Shown here piece after piece: positions 35,292-45,655 of a stretch of 64,000 nt of DNA. Position 1 is the stretch's first letter. Each line of letters starts with the position of its first letter. The notes under the pieces were generated by a model. It was given only the letters and a program-made list of their open reading frames with translations. It did not search any database and was not told the origin of the DNA. The DNA lies in assembly GCA_014898415.1 (NCBI GenBank), contig RCTD01000035.1:62001-126000 (forward strand). The letters are read 5' to 3'. The DNA comes from Stromatinia cepivora (taxonomy: Eukaryota; Ascomycota; Leotiomycetes; Helotiales; Sclerotiniaceae). The translations under genes and the position numbers were made by a program.

Positions 35292-37952
35292 ATGCCAATG
35301 TCTTCTTGGAGGTGTCTGGTCTCCATCCTATTGCCTATCCTCGGCCTTCTTAACCAGACTTTGGCCTCAACAACTTCATCGACCCCTGTTCCTCCTCTCA
35401 CCATTCTTCCAAGTCTTAATTGGTAAGTTATTGTCGATCTTCAAGTGTCTATCTCACCACGTCACTTGTTAACGCTGTCATCAGGAATGGTATTGACGGA
35501 AACTGGTCAAGCTTCTGGCTTACAGTGGGAACACCTTATCAACTCGTCCAGGTCTTCATGTCAACAGCAAGTAATCAACCTTGGATCATATCACCAGATG
35601 GATGCACTCCATCAGACCCAGGAACTTGTCTTGGCTCACGAGGTCTGAATTATGATTTTAACAGGTCAACCACATGGTACGTAAACTACATGAAACCCGT
35701 TATATCACTATGATATTAATAAAAGCTTTAGGGTACCAAACACCATCAATCCAGCAGGCGAATTTGCTTTGGAAGTTGAATCTAGTCTTGGTCTTGCTGG
35801 CAATGGATATTATGGCAGCGATACCATTATGCTGGGATCCCCAGGTAGTGGGTCTCCTTCTTTGAGTTCGCAAGTCCTCGCAACTATCACCACTCATGAC
35901 TTTTGGCTGGGTCTCTTTGGTCTCAATCCTGCCCCCACAAACTTTTCAGGCAAGACCGAGCCTGTCCCAAGTTATATGTCTAATCTCAAGTCTCAAGGTC
36001 ACATTCCATCATTGTCTTATGGTTACACTGCAGGAGCATATTATCGCAATGGTGGGGGAGCAAATGGAGGAGGAGTATTTGGTAATCTTACATTGGGGGG
36101 TTATGAAGAGTCACTCTTCGTACCAAATAATCTTACTGTCGACTTTGCCACTAACGGTAATGACCTAACGATTGATGTCAACACAATCACAATCACCTCA
36201 ACTGGTGGGAAATCTCAAGTCGTCTCATCACCATCATCGTCTTTTCCAGCTTTCATTGACTCATCCATTCCATACCTGTATTTACCAACCAGCATATGCC
36301 AAAAGTTTGAAGAAGCTCTCGGCATTACTTACGATTCACAATCGGAACTATATTTACTTAACGATGCCCAGTATACCACACTGGTTGCCAAAAATGCGTC
36401 TGTTATAGTCACTCTCACGAATTCCACTTCTAAAGCCATGGTCAACATCACACTTCCATACGCTGCTTTCGATTGGTGGGCCGATTACCCACTTGTTGAA
36501 AAGAGTACTCGCTATTTCCCTCTTAAACGAGCAGCCGATAACTCTCAGATCACACTTGGACGGGCATTTCTCCAAGAAGCCTACCTAATTGCCGACTATG
36601 AACGTTCGCAATTTTCCATTCATCAACGCAACTGGAGCACATTCTATCCCGCTTCAAACCCGACAACCATTTTCCCTCTTCATACCCCTGCACCATCTTC
36701 ATCCTCTTCAAAACCTAGAATCTCAACCTCAGTTATAGCAGCCATTGTCCTCGCAATTCTTGCTTCTATAGCTTTAACCTTGTGCCTAACAATCTACATT
36801 CTCCGCCGCGTCCACCAACGCAAAAAAGCTCCTGGGCGGTCAAATACTGTTTCCACACCCGCATCTATTTCTTGGAGTCTTTCGAAAAAGGAGTCATTCA
36901 GCTCTGCCCCATCTTCTCCCTTGCCTCTTCCTTTCATCTACCATAAAGACAAAGCAGACAAAAAATCCAAACATGTTTCCAAAGCCCCTTCGGAATTGAG
37001 TTTCTTCGACAAAGGAACCAATTCTGTCCTTCTTACCCCTTCCAACCGCTCAATCGTCTCTCTAAACATAGGCAAAGCTATCGGGAGCCCAACCCTCACC
37101 CTCAATCCTCGATATAACAATTCCGGGGTCTCCATAACCCGAAGTCCCAGCCACAACAACGCAACAGACACCATACTCAACAAAAATCTTAACCTAGTTC
37201 CCACCGAACCCAAGCCTACATTCCATCTTGCAAGTCTGTCTACACGGCACAAAGAGCGCAAGAAAAAGCGAAAAGAAAAAGCACAAGAGATTTATGAATT
37301 GAGTGGTGGCAATGATGAATTATGCTGGGCGGAATTGGATGAGATGGACGAGGAACTCGAAGACATGGATATGGATAGTCGACCCAGTAGTCCCGCATTA
37401 AGTGCCTTAAGCTTTGCAAGCAATGCTGCTTTGATTACATCTAACCCCGCGAAACCCAAACCATGGATTGATACCGAACGCGAAATTCGCGGAAGCGGAA
37501 GTATTTTACATATGGGTATGAATAGGGATAGTGGCATAGAACGCATGAATCGAATGGATAAAGAAGCGGAAGCTTATCGGGAGAGAAGTGGTGGTAATAA
37601 TAATCCTGGGGCTGGAAATGATACAGTGACTACGAATAATAGTCATGGGAGAGAATCCCATTTCACGAATACGACGATGGGTATGGATACGCCTACTGAT
37701 GGAGTTAACACGGGTGGGACGTGGGAATTCGAAAAATATCTGGATCCGAGTAAGATGCCTTGGGTACAGAGGAGTAGTGGGTTGGGGGTTGTGGTTGAAC
37801 CTCCACCACCTGTGGCTGTTGCGGCGATACCAGGGTTGAGAGAGGGTGATCAAGCGCCTGTTAAGAGAGTGGAGATTGTGGAGGACTTGACGAGAAGTCT
37901 GGGCCAGAAGAGGGATAGTGAGGGGGCTGTTATTGGGGGGAGATATCTTTAG
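35292..37952 (+). CDS. Membrane-anchored aspartic-protease-like protein, probably catalytically inactive
   Basis: Three exons (35292-35422, 35485-35676, 35732-37952) join to 847 residues. A signal peptide (SILLPILGLLNQTLA) is followed by a pepsin-like (A1) domain with many N-glycosylation sites. The first active-site motif, normally DTGS, reads MSTAS (Ser70 replaces Asp). The second reads FIDSSIP (Asp284 kept, Gly replaced by Ser). One transmembrane helix lies at about 440-462, with a basic stop-transfer RRVHQRKK. A long, Ser-rich and partly acidic cytoplasmic tail of about 380 residues follows. Losing one of the two catalytic Asp residues argues against proteolysis. The large intracellular tail suggests a receptor or sensor role (inference). 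Confidence 0.85.
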
Positions 37953-39689
37953 GTTGCCGTCGTCCATTGCTTACCTTTCTCTACCTCTTGTTTATGCAAC
38001 TTTATTGTGACAAGTCAGTCATGTAGGATTAAATTAGCATTGGAAAAGCAAGGAAGATCGGGATACGCATTACGAATGGGAGGATATTTAGGTATTTACG
38101 TGTCATTTTACAAGCAACTTGGAGTAGGGATTTGAAGTTTAGTCTATGATTTGATACCAGGGGTTGAAAAAAGGCAAAAAAGGCAGAGAGGGAGGGAGGG
38201 AGTTTTATTCGTTTTTATTATATATATTCATTAGCTAGCACTCAAACCGAATCATATGTATGTATGGCATTCCATTTTCTAAAGGGTTTGAATTCTTAAG
38301 TTCTGCTTCTCTTTTCTAGATGTCGGGTTTGATGACTGTGATATCTTGGGTTTTTGACACTGATAGATTGTTATTGATTAACTCGATCTTTTGTTTGGGA
38401 GATCTCTTATCGTCTATGTTGAAAATATATTGTAGATCTTATTTATTACTCGTGTATATCATTCATAACCTAGAGACTAAATATCACACCTAAAACCATA
38501 ACCTAGGTAAGACGATGGCGCATCAAGTATAAGTATCTCCTTGATTCATTCATAGCATTCATATCATTCATCCCCATCCCCAAAAACAACAACACCATAC
38601 CTCCCCAATCAAAGCGGTACCATCGTCATTCCCGTCATTCTCATTCCCTGAACCCCTGAACCCTCCACATATCCCGATTCCCTAGCATCCCCACCCCAAT
38701 ATAAAACCATACCCATGCCCGAAAGAAAGTTTTAAACCCCACCACCAAACCATACTCCCGGCTCAGAATTGGGAAGTGAGGGAAGTGGGGGTTGATGGGG
38801 ATGAGCATGATGGAGAGGAGTATTGGGTTCATAGTAAAGGAAGTGAGGGTGAGGCGGATTGTATAAGAAACTAATTAGAAATTCGAAGCTGGAAGATTCT
38901 GAAGATTCTGAGCCGAGTAATAAATATATGGCAAATGGAATCGCGGGTAAGGTAGAGCAGAGATGGGGTTATTCGTGATGTGCACTTAACTTACTATATT
39001 GTTTGAATTTTGAGTGTGTGTAGGTATCTAGGAAAAGTTATAAAGTTATGATGACGGGTTTGTTGGTATAATGTGAGCATGCGATTGAGTGAATATGAAG
39101 AGATGTTTACTTGAGTTTTTGTAATGTGGAAGAAGCTTGAAGAACAAGAGTATACGTAAGGAGAATGGAAATAGAGAAATTATACTCTGGTTGACTATTA
39201 CTGGCAAGATTATCAAGACTCACAAAAAGGTTGATTATTCAAGATACCTCGTTGATTTGAGAAGTCAACGTGATATTGTATCGAGTTTGACTCTGGTAGA
39301 TGAATACTCTTCAGTGAAATCACTCGATAGATAGTCGTTGTATTTACGGTTCATACCTATTCAGAAATTACTCATAAATAAATCATAGAATCATTCAGTC
39401 ATCATCCGCATGAAATGCAAAACCGAATGGGAAGCGATGCGGAACCTCCATATCTGAATTTGCATGTACTAAAAGCCATGATGCCTTACAATTAAAGCTT
39501 GTGGGCTCTTAATTCCTTCTCCGCAGAAATCTCTTCTCTTCTTCCCCTCCTATCCAATGAACGGTAACGCAGCATAAGTAAAACCTCATATCCAAACACA
39601 CCATATGCCAATCAATCCATCCTCCCTTGAAATCCAGTTCAGAACACTTAAATGGCAATCGTCATCATCGAATAACATCGAGCCGCACT
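37953..39689. other. Intergenic region with one weak membrane ORF
   Basis: 3' flank of the aspartic-protease-like gene, then purine-rich and AT-rich DNA. A minus-strand ORF at 38641-38832 (63 codons, ATG start, one aromatic-rich hydrophobic segment FFRAWVWFYIGVGML) resembles the neighbouring small membrane genes in style but cannot be confirmed. Confidence 0.45.
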
Positions 39690-40575
39690 CTAATAATATG
39701 GTGGAGGAGGGTCGAGAGTAAACTGGGAGTCGCTTTTCCTGGTGCGACCTCCAAGTTGAGCGCATGGCGGAGGTACTGCCAGATTGGGATCATCAAAAAT
39801 ATGGGTGAGGCTTGTCGAAGGAATTTTGTGAAGTGGGCACTTTTCTTCATCAGACACAGTGCCAATGACGACGGTGGGGTCGAAATCCAGAATAAATGCT
39901 GAAGAGAGCCTTGAGGAGATCTTCGGAGTAGAATCAACGAAGGAATTGTTGGTTGTAGGAAGTTGGTACGAAACCAAATCGTTGCGGTCGCCCGAAATTC
40001 CACGCCGCATTCTGACAGTCCAACGCTTGAGTGTGGGATAGATGAATTCCACAGCAACAGCCATCGCATCTAATACGAGAAAGACCCCCGTGATACATAC
40101 GAAAATGGGAAGTGAAACTACAACTGCTGCAGCCCACGGTATATAAGCTGCCGATCTGTAGACCTCATCAGCCACATCGTCGACTATCTGACTCCAGGGG
40201 TGGTAAGGCATGCTCGTCATCCGGGATTCCATGAGAACGTCCCAAGTTCTTGTTTCTGGTAATGGTTGGTTCATTGTGCGGAAGGCCTCGCAGAGTTGAT
40301 CAATCTTGGTTGGGAAGTTATGATCGAGTTGCAATATTGCTGGTGTGGGTATCAAAACTTGCAAATCTTTGCGCTTTTAGGATGTTATCGGAACTTGTAA
40401 AGTAGAAAATTCGTAGTAGAGATCGATTGGTCTGGTAGAATGTTCATACTTGTTTGTGGTCTGATATGATACATTCACTCGCACTTGATAAATAATACCC
40501 CGCGATAATGGTGAATCCACAGGCGAGAACTAAAAATGCCATGGTCCCTTTATACCCCATAGAATGATACAACAT
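39690..40575 (-). CDS. Small multi-span membrane protein with C-terminal PPxY motif
   Basis: Two exons (40575-40450 and 40373-39690) give 269 residues from the upstream ATG; a second ATG lies five codons on. The donor is GTATGA and the acceptor AAAAG, with the frame continuous across. Hydrophobic segments: MAFLVLACGFTIIAGYYL near the start and a long, possibly double segment (WAAAVVVSLPIFVCITGVFL...) in the middle. The tail is polar, with DEEKCP, and ends in DPPPPYY, whose PPPY fits a WW-domain (Rsp5-type ubiquitin ligase adaptor) ligand. The start lies 39 nt downstream of the next gene's stop and in the same frame. No family is recognised. Confidence 0.6.
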
Positions 40576-40614
40576 CTCTTGATAAGTCCAACCACCTTTC
40601 AGTGTAAAGAGAAA

Positions 40615-40863
40615 TCAATATTTTGCCGAGTAAACTTTCGACGGGACGTCGATCATGGCGAATTCCTCTTGTCGACGTGCTCTAGCCTCCATTTTCGCTT
40701 CCTTTCTGATCTGGGCTTCCAGTTTTCTCTTCTTGAGACACCCGTATCCGCAACATACAAATATTAATATGAAAACTAATACCGCTCCTGAGACGCAGAA
40801 AGCAAGACCGTACGTCTGATTGTTAATGGAGTCTGGATATGTGATAGATGTAGTGCTTGCCAT
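40615..40863 (-). CDS. 82-aa single-pass membrane protein
   Basis: One exon from the ATG at 40861-40863. A Ser/Thr/Asn-rich N-terminal segment with an NQT glycosylation site (about 1-18) is followed by a hydrophobic span (LAFCVSGAVLVFILIFVCC, about 20-38). A strongly charged Lys/Arg/Glu tail then predicts a short amphipathic helix. The topology would be N-out, C-in. Its TGA stop is in frame with the following gene, so the two could be one reading unit. It is similar in layout to the proteins at 43672-43899 and 46268-46552. Function unknown. Confidence 0.6.
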   Translation of the reverse strand: MASTTSITYPDSINNQTYGLAFCVSGAVLVFILIFVCCGYGCLKKRKLEAQIRKEAKMEARARRQEEFAMIDVPSKVYSAKY

Positions 40864-41413
40864 GTTTGCGGTATATATTTTCGGAGAGGAGATTGGAGTT
40901 CTTCTGGAACTCTAGATTATTGGGGTGTGTCGAGGCAGGTAGCCAGAAGATAGAATGAAATTATGGTGCAAATTAAGTGACCCAGTTATAGTTATAAGGA
41001 TAAAGACGATGGTTGATAAATGCAGCGTCCCAAATTCGTCAAGATTCATTACCAACGGAAGCTCAGATTAGAACTAGCAATAACGACTGTAGTTACTAAA
41101 CTGTGATGAAAAATCCAAAGACTTTATGCAAATGTGGATTTTCTGCAGCTTTTCAGTCGGATGAATACTAATAAATCGGACAAGAATGAGAGGTTGGGGT
41201 TCCGCAGAGCTAAGAGGGCAGGAATGAGGATGCGCTTTCCAAATGGGATATGTCGGTGGAGCTCACAGGAAATCTTTACTTCTTGAAAGATCGCATGAGG
41301 ATTGGAAAGACCAGATATCACCAGTACTCAACTCAAAAGTTCCCAGGCCAGAATCCATCAAAATCTTCCTCGCTTCTCGATTTTCATAACGGGAACGAGG
41401 AATTCAAACATGT
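40864..41413. other. Intergenic region within the small-membrane-gene array
   Basis: Promoter side of the 82-aa gene and 3' flank of the 48-aa gene. No gene is supported. Confidence 0.5.
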
Positions 41414-41560
41414 CTAGGAGCCGCCACTTGCGGCATCGCCGCTCATGAAACCGCAGCCTGTTGAACGGCCACTTCCCCTCTTACAGAAGCACATCGCAAG
41501 GAATAGCAGAACGAAAAGTCCAGCTGCAGCGCTGATTCCAATAGAAAGACTTTTATCCAT
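41414..41560 (-). CDS. 48-aa single-pass membrane peptide
   Basis: The ATG at 41558-41560 opens a 48-codon frame ending in TAG at 41414-41416. It begins MDKSLSIGIS, has a hydrophobic span of about 17 residues (AAAGLFVLLFLAMCFC), then KRGSGRS and a Gly/Ser-rich tail. The span and flanks resemble those of the 46268-46552 product (both have a GxFVLL...C...R pattern), which supports coding despite the length. It lies about 300 bp downstream, in transcript direction, of one copy of the repeated intergenic module. Function unknown. Confidence 0.45.
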   Translation of the reverse strand: MDKSLSIGISAAAGLFVLLFLAMCFCKRGSGRSTGCGFMSGDAASGGS

Positions 41561-41861
41561 TACGTTTGTATGGTATGTCATAAGCTTAAAGTTGCTTGTT
41601 GTAGATGAGATAGTCCTAGTCCAGGGACTGTGTTCGGATTCTATGCTGTGGAATGTTGATATGAGTTTTTGGTGTAGCTATCTCGTGGTAGAATGCAATA
41701 AATTGGCACTGAGGAATTGGCGTAAAGAATTGATGAAGGTTTAGGTACTTCAGAATGTGAGAAGCTGAGGAGGCCAGGGCCTGAGGGGAGGACTTGAATG
41801 TGGAAATCTGAGGGGGTGAGGATACAGAGTATCAACCAGTCGATGAGACTTTGGAATTAAG

Positions 41862-42070
41862 TAGACTGATTGTCGGGACTTGCTTCTGATCAAGCAGTAT
41901 GGTATGACAGAATGCTGAAGTTTTGTATCGTGAATGCTGTAATTCTGAATGCTGTAATTCTGAATGCTGTAATTCTGAATGCTGTAATTCTGAATGCTGA
42001 TAGGGGGTTTGAAGTATTGTTAGAGGTTTGGAACTCGAGGACCTCCATAAACTAAGGAGCCTGTCATGAT
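41862..42070. repeat. Diverged intergenic module, copy 1
   Basis: It shares GACTGATT...GATCAAGCAGTATG and a GAACTCGAGGACCTCCATAA-like block with copies 2 and 3. It is interrupted by a 15-bp tandem repeat. Confidence 0.6.
41931..42000. repeat. 15-bp tandem repeat TGAATGCTGTAATTC
   Basis: Four perfect copies plus a partial fifth, expanded inside copy 1 of the intergenic module. Confidence 0.95.
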
Positions 42071-42932
42071 CTAATTAGGAAAGCGAAGTAAACACCATTT
42101 AATATTCTTTCACATAGGGTCACACTACTGTGATTTTTACTTGCAAACGTTACTCCATGTTTAATCTAAAATCCAAAGATAATGCCACAATTAACTATTC
42201 GAAGCTTAGAACCCGGCTTAGTTTCTATATGGAAGAATATCACCCCATATTACTCATTTGGGGAAATTCCGTCATCGACGTAATGATACGGTGCCTACGC
42301 TTACGGCTGTAGCTCATATTGTATCATCTCACTAAATCGACTGGTGCTCGTAGATTCCCCTTCACTAGACTGGATGATCCAATGGCTCCCAATATTTTGA
42401 TTCGAACTCAACTAACTACAAACGGTTCGCTTCGACTCATAATTCATAAAGTCCTCAACATCGGAGTCACCCCAAATCTTCACAATTTCAGAAGTCTCCC
42501 CCAAAACCAGTGTCGTAGCCTATAAAAAGCGTTTCAAAAAATCAAATAGTACATTCAAAGATCAAATAGTGGATGAGAAGTCAGATTGATTTCTGGATGT
42601 TTGAGTGTCTACTTAGTACAAGCGCTCCTCTCAATGCCTACATTGCCTTTCCCAAAAATACATTCTGATGCTAAACCATCCTCTAAATATCACGCAAAAG
42701 ATGAAAAGCAAAAGAAAAGTGTAAAAAAAGAAACGTTATCTCCATCAAATCTAAATGCCCAACTCGATGATCCTGTTCTGCGTTGAATAGGATTACAGCC
42801 AAACATATCACTAATCTAACTCCGCCGCATATCATACCTGGGATAACTTGATGCTCTAGAACCTCAAAGAATATTTCACCAGCTTCTAAAGAAAAAAAAG
42901 GGAATCCTCCATATAAACCACCTCCAGTTCAG
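42071..42932. other. Intergenic region within the array
   Basis: No supported gene. A plus-strand frame at 42586-42786 (66 codons, hydrophobic start, Lys-rich middle) is weakly reminiscent of a small secreted protein but has no other support. Confidence 0.4.
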
Positions 42933-43166
42933 TCAGAACATACCACCCGATGGGTACCAACAAACAAAATTACTAACTACCCATCCTTTCTCCTGGTCAA
43001 AGAATAGCCATGTTGTGCCGCAACTCTCTACCGAACATTGCCGCACATTCCCTGGACTCGGACGGTCAGAGGGGAAAAGTTTGTTATACTTTCCACATTC
43101 ACCACACTTCCAGGTTTGGTCTTCCGAAGGTGGTGTGGGGATGTGTTTAGAGTTTGAGGAGCCCAT
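42933..43166 (-). CDS. 77-aa zinc-ribbon-like protein with N-myristoylation motif
   Basis: One exon from the ATG at 43164-43166. The N-terminus MGSSNS fits the N-myristoyltransferase consensus (Gly2, Ser6). Residues about 20-50 carry CGECGK and a second pair, CSVESC, about 20 residues on: a CxxC...CxxxxC arrangement resembling a small zinc ribbon, but with unequal spacing. The rest is short and ends SGGMF. Taken together this suggests a membrane-tethered small zinc-binding protein. It is flanked upstream by the repeated intergenic module at 43434-43585. No family is recognised. Confidence 0.6.
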   Translation of the reverse strand: MGSSNSKHIPTPPSEDQTWKCGECGKYNKLFPSDRPSPGNVRQCSVESCGTTWLFFDQEKGWVVSNFVCWYPSGGMF

Positions 43167-43433
43167 TTTGGAGTATCTTGTTCGTGTGTTTTGTGTGCGT
43201 TGTGTGTTTGTACTTATGGCAATGTTGACCCAAGCCTTTGATGTTGTTGCAGTGCAGTGAAGTGTAGCGAAGTGTAGTGTTGGATGGAGTTTCGACGTGA
43301 AGAATCTATCAAAGTGTGAAAGCTGTAAAGGCTGTACGGCGTGAGAGCGTTCAAGGGCGTAACGGTGGTTGAGGGCGTGAGGATGTTACGAAAGCGATGA
43401 AGCTTGAAGCGTAATAACGCACCAGTGCTAAGC

Positions 43434-43585
43434 TATGTGGACTGATCATTGAGGTAAATATTGATCAAGCAGTATGAAACGATAGAGTGCGAAGTTCAAC
43501 GTTCGAAAAGTATAATGTTGATGAGCTATCGAAGTGTTGGTAAAGTTTGAGAACGAGGGACTTCGATAAATTAAATAGCCTTTGA
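43434..43585. repeat. Diverged intergenic module, copy 2
   Basis: It aligns with copy 1 at GATCAAGCAGTATG and GATAAATTAAATAGCC, and with copy 3 at TTGGTAAAGTT and GACTTCGATAAATTA. It lies upstream of the zinc-ribbon gene. Confidence 0.6.
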
Positions 43586-43671
43586 CCCCATCGCAAAATG
43601 ACTCCCAGTATTCCCACTTGGCTACGAATGACTATAATGACTACTAGTCATAATTATGATTCATACAAGTA

Positions 43672-43899
43672 CTATACTTCCAAATCACTGCTACTATTCA
43701 TCTTCTCAAGGAGCATTCTCTTTCTCTTTCGCTCTCTATAGCCTTCAGTCTTGTGTACCATAAATATCATGGCAATACCTCCAATGAGAACGATGCCCAC
43801 TACCAGAACGAGTTCTAGGGAAAGAGAAAGGTCGTCATTAAAGTCCTTTGTGTTTGGATTGGGGATTGTGGAGTTGGTTGTACTGTTGTGAACAGGCAT
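43672..43899 (-). CDS. 75-aa single-pass membrane protein
   Basis: One exon from the ATG at 43897-43899. The N-terminal about 25 residues are Asn/Ser/Thr-rich with NST glycosylation sites. A span of about 22 residues follows (LVLVVGIVLIGGIAMIFMV), then a basic RERKRKR stop-transfer and an acidic/Ser end (SSSDLEV). Predicted topology is N-out, C-in. Its 3' flank (43598-43671) is repeated near 44252-44322, where a related tail sequence can be read in a decayed frame. Function unknown. Confidence 0.6.
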   Translation of the reverse strand: MPVHNSTTNSTIPNPNTKDFNDDLSLSLELVLVVGIVLIGGIAMIFMVHKTEGYRERKRKRMLLEKMNSSSDLEV

Positions 43900-44084
43900 G
43901 GTGCAGGATGGTGAGTATTGTACTCGGATTCGAGGATGTGTGATGCTGATTTAGAATTGTTGTGTAGTACAGTCGAATTTGGAAATTTGGATCCCGTGAG
44001 AGAACCGACGTGAGGATCACAGGACAGCGAGGGCTTAAGGAGGTGAAGATGCGAAGATAGGCGTGAGGCGTGGGGACGTAAGTC

Positions 44085-44140
44085 CTATCAGGCCAAGTGA
44101 ACTGACTCCGAAGACAAATATGATGCGTAACAGATAGTAA
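44085..44140. repeat. Diverged intergenic module, copy 4 (partial)
   Basis: AGTGAACTGACTCC...AAATATGATGCG matches the start of copy 2 with several substitutions. It lies upstream of the 75-aa gene. Confidence 0.45.
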
Positions 44141-44304
44141 TTACCGTCCAATGGTGAGGTATTGTAGCTTCGAACTTTGAATGTAAATTGTGCTGCTGAA
44201 AGAAGTTCGGGAACTCAAGAGCGGTATTAACCCGAGAGTTTACTCCCCAGCAATGATGACTCCTCATATACTGAATGGGCAAAGAATGACTGCTATGATT
44301 CATA

Positions 44305-45100
44305 CTAATGATTCATGAGAGTAGCGTTGTTCCGAGTCACTGCTCTCAAAATTGGAATTGTAATAGATTTGATAACGTTGTGTATTCTTTCAATATATGG
44401 ATGATACGGGACATTAAATAATATGTTATGTTTGTAGTTTCTGAAAACGATTGCTTTTATCTCTGCGACCTTCAGCCCATGTAGATGCATATGATCTTGG
44501 ATGGGAATGTAGGCCCTAATTTTCACCTCAAGAAACTTAAGAAGTCGGGTATGTTTTAAAGTCATTGTTTCCTACTTGGTACAATCCAGATCACGCATTC
44601 ATCTCGTTTGGTGCCACCTCGTAATCTCTATCCTAATAGATACATTCAAAGGAACCTCATATCGATCCAAAGTTACCCAATAACCAACTAAAGGAAAAAT
44701 CTAACGAAGGGGGGGGTCTTGGCAATGCGATTTCCAAACAAAATATCATTTACGTAGTCAATCCGTACCTGAACGTCATCAGCACATGGTGTTGGTATTA
44801 CCAGATCCTTGCGGAAACTGCTGCATACAATGATCGGTGAACGATTGTCAAAAAGTTGAAGGCAGGTTTGACTGCTTGTATTATGTTGCTGAAAGATGGT
44901 GTGCCGTTGCCCTTCTCTCTTTCCACAAAAGAACTCCGGCGAAAGTCAGAATGGCTGCAGTACATACCGAACATGGGCCGCTCTCAACAAGTCGGACATT
45001 GTGATCTTTATATGGGGGTGTTCACCGCTAAAGGAATGCCGCGGGGGTCGGAGTTTGTACTTTGAGGTTGGCTGTGGAATCCTGTGATATTGTTTTGTAA
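44305..45100 (-). pseudogene. Probable decayed cassette(s) of the small-gene array
   Basis: At the low-coordinate end, a minus-strand reading (ESSDSEQR near 44325-44345) resembles the tail of the 75-aa gene (SSSDLEV) with matching downstream DNA, but a stop cuts the frame. At 44880-45060, minus-strand DNA aligns loosely with the zinc-ribbon gene around its NVR and CSV codons, again in broken frames. An 86-codon open frame (44305-44565) has no span or signal and is probably chance. I read this interval as remnants of one or two array members. Confidence 0.3.
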
Positions 45101-45234
45101 ATGTGAAAGTTGTTGAGTAATTTTTCGAGATGATGAGAAAATCGAGACTGTGGATGTGCAAAAGCGAAAACAGAGGAAAGGTATGATTTGTTTGGAGTCT
45201 TGTTGAATGAAAATCAAAGGGACTTGGAAAATAT

Positions 45235-45330
45235 TGCAGCGGGGTTGGGACCTTGAAAGTATTGGTAAAGTTCAGAGACTTGAAAGAGATTGCGATGAAT
45301 TAGAGGGTTTCCTTCATGATCCAATGACTC
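45235..45330. repeat. Diverged intergenic module, copy 3
   Basis: GTATTGGTAAAGTTCAGAGA and GCGATGAATTAGAGGG align with GTGTTGGTAAAGTTTGAGA and CGATAAATTAAATAGCC in copy 2. Confidence 0.55.
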
Positions 45331-45655
45331 TCAATGCACTGACTCCACTATATGACTCGGCAAGAAACAAATATCACCACCTGGCACTCATAGGTATGAT
45401 TCATGAATGTCACTTAGTCGAGACATCAACTACTACAACGATATAACAGTTTATAATAGAAAGAAATGTAAATTTATCTAAATCTTATGATCTATGAAAC
45501 CCTAGACACTATTCTCCCCAGTTTCAACAACCTCCACATTCACGTGTCTACACATTGCCAGGAAGTCTATCACTGGATATTTACACAAGGTTCCCAACGC
45601 TAGTGTGCGATCATAAAAAGCTATCAACCCTATCCCTTAATTCATAACCCTAAGC

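Noticed and set aside
40615..40863. Splicing of the 82-aa ORF to the downstream ORF through a GTTTAC donor
   Set aside because: The only nearby acceptor changes the frame, so a conventional intron does not explain the pair.
44305..44565. 86-codon minus-strand ORF as an intact array gene
   Set aside because: It has no membrane span, and the related tail sequence lies in a different, stop-broken frame.
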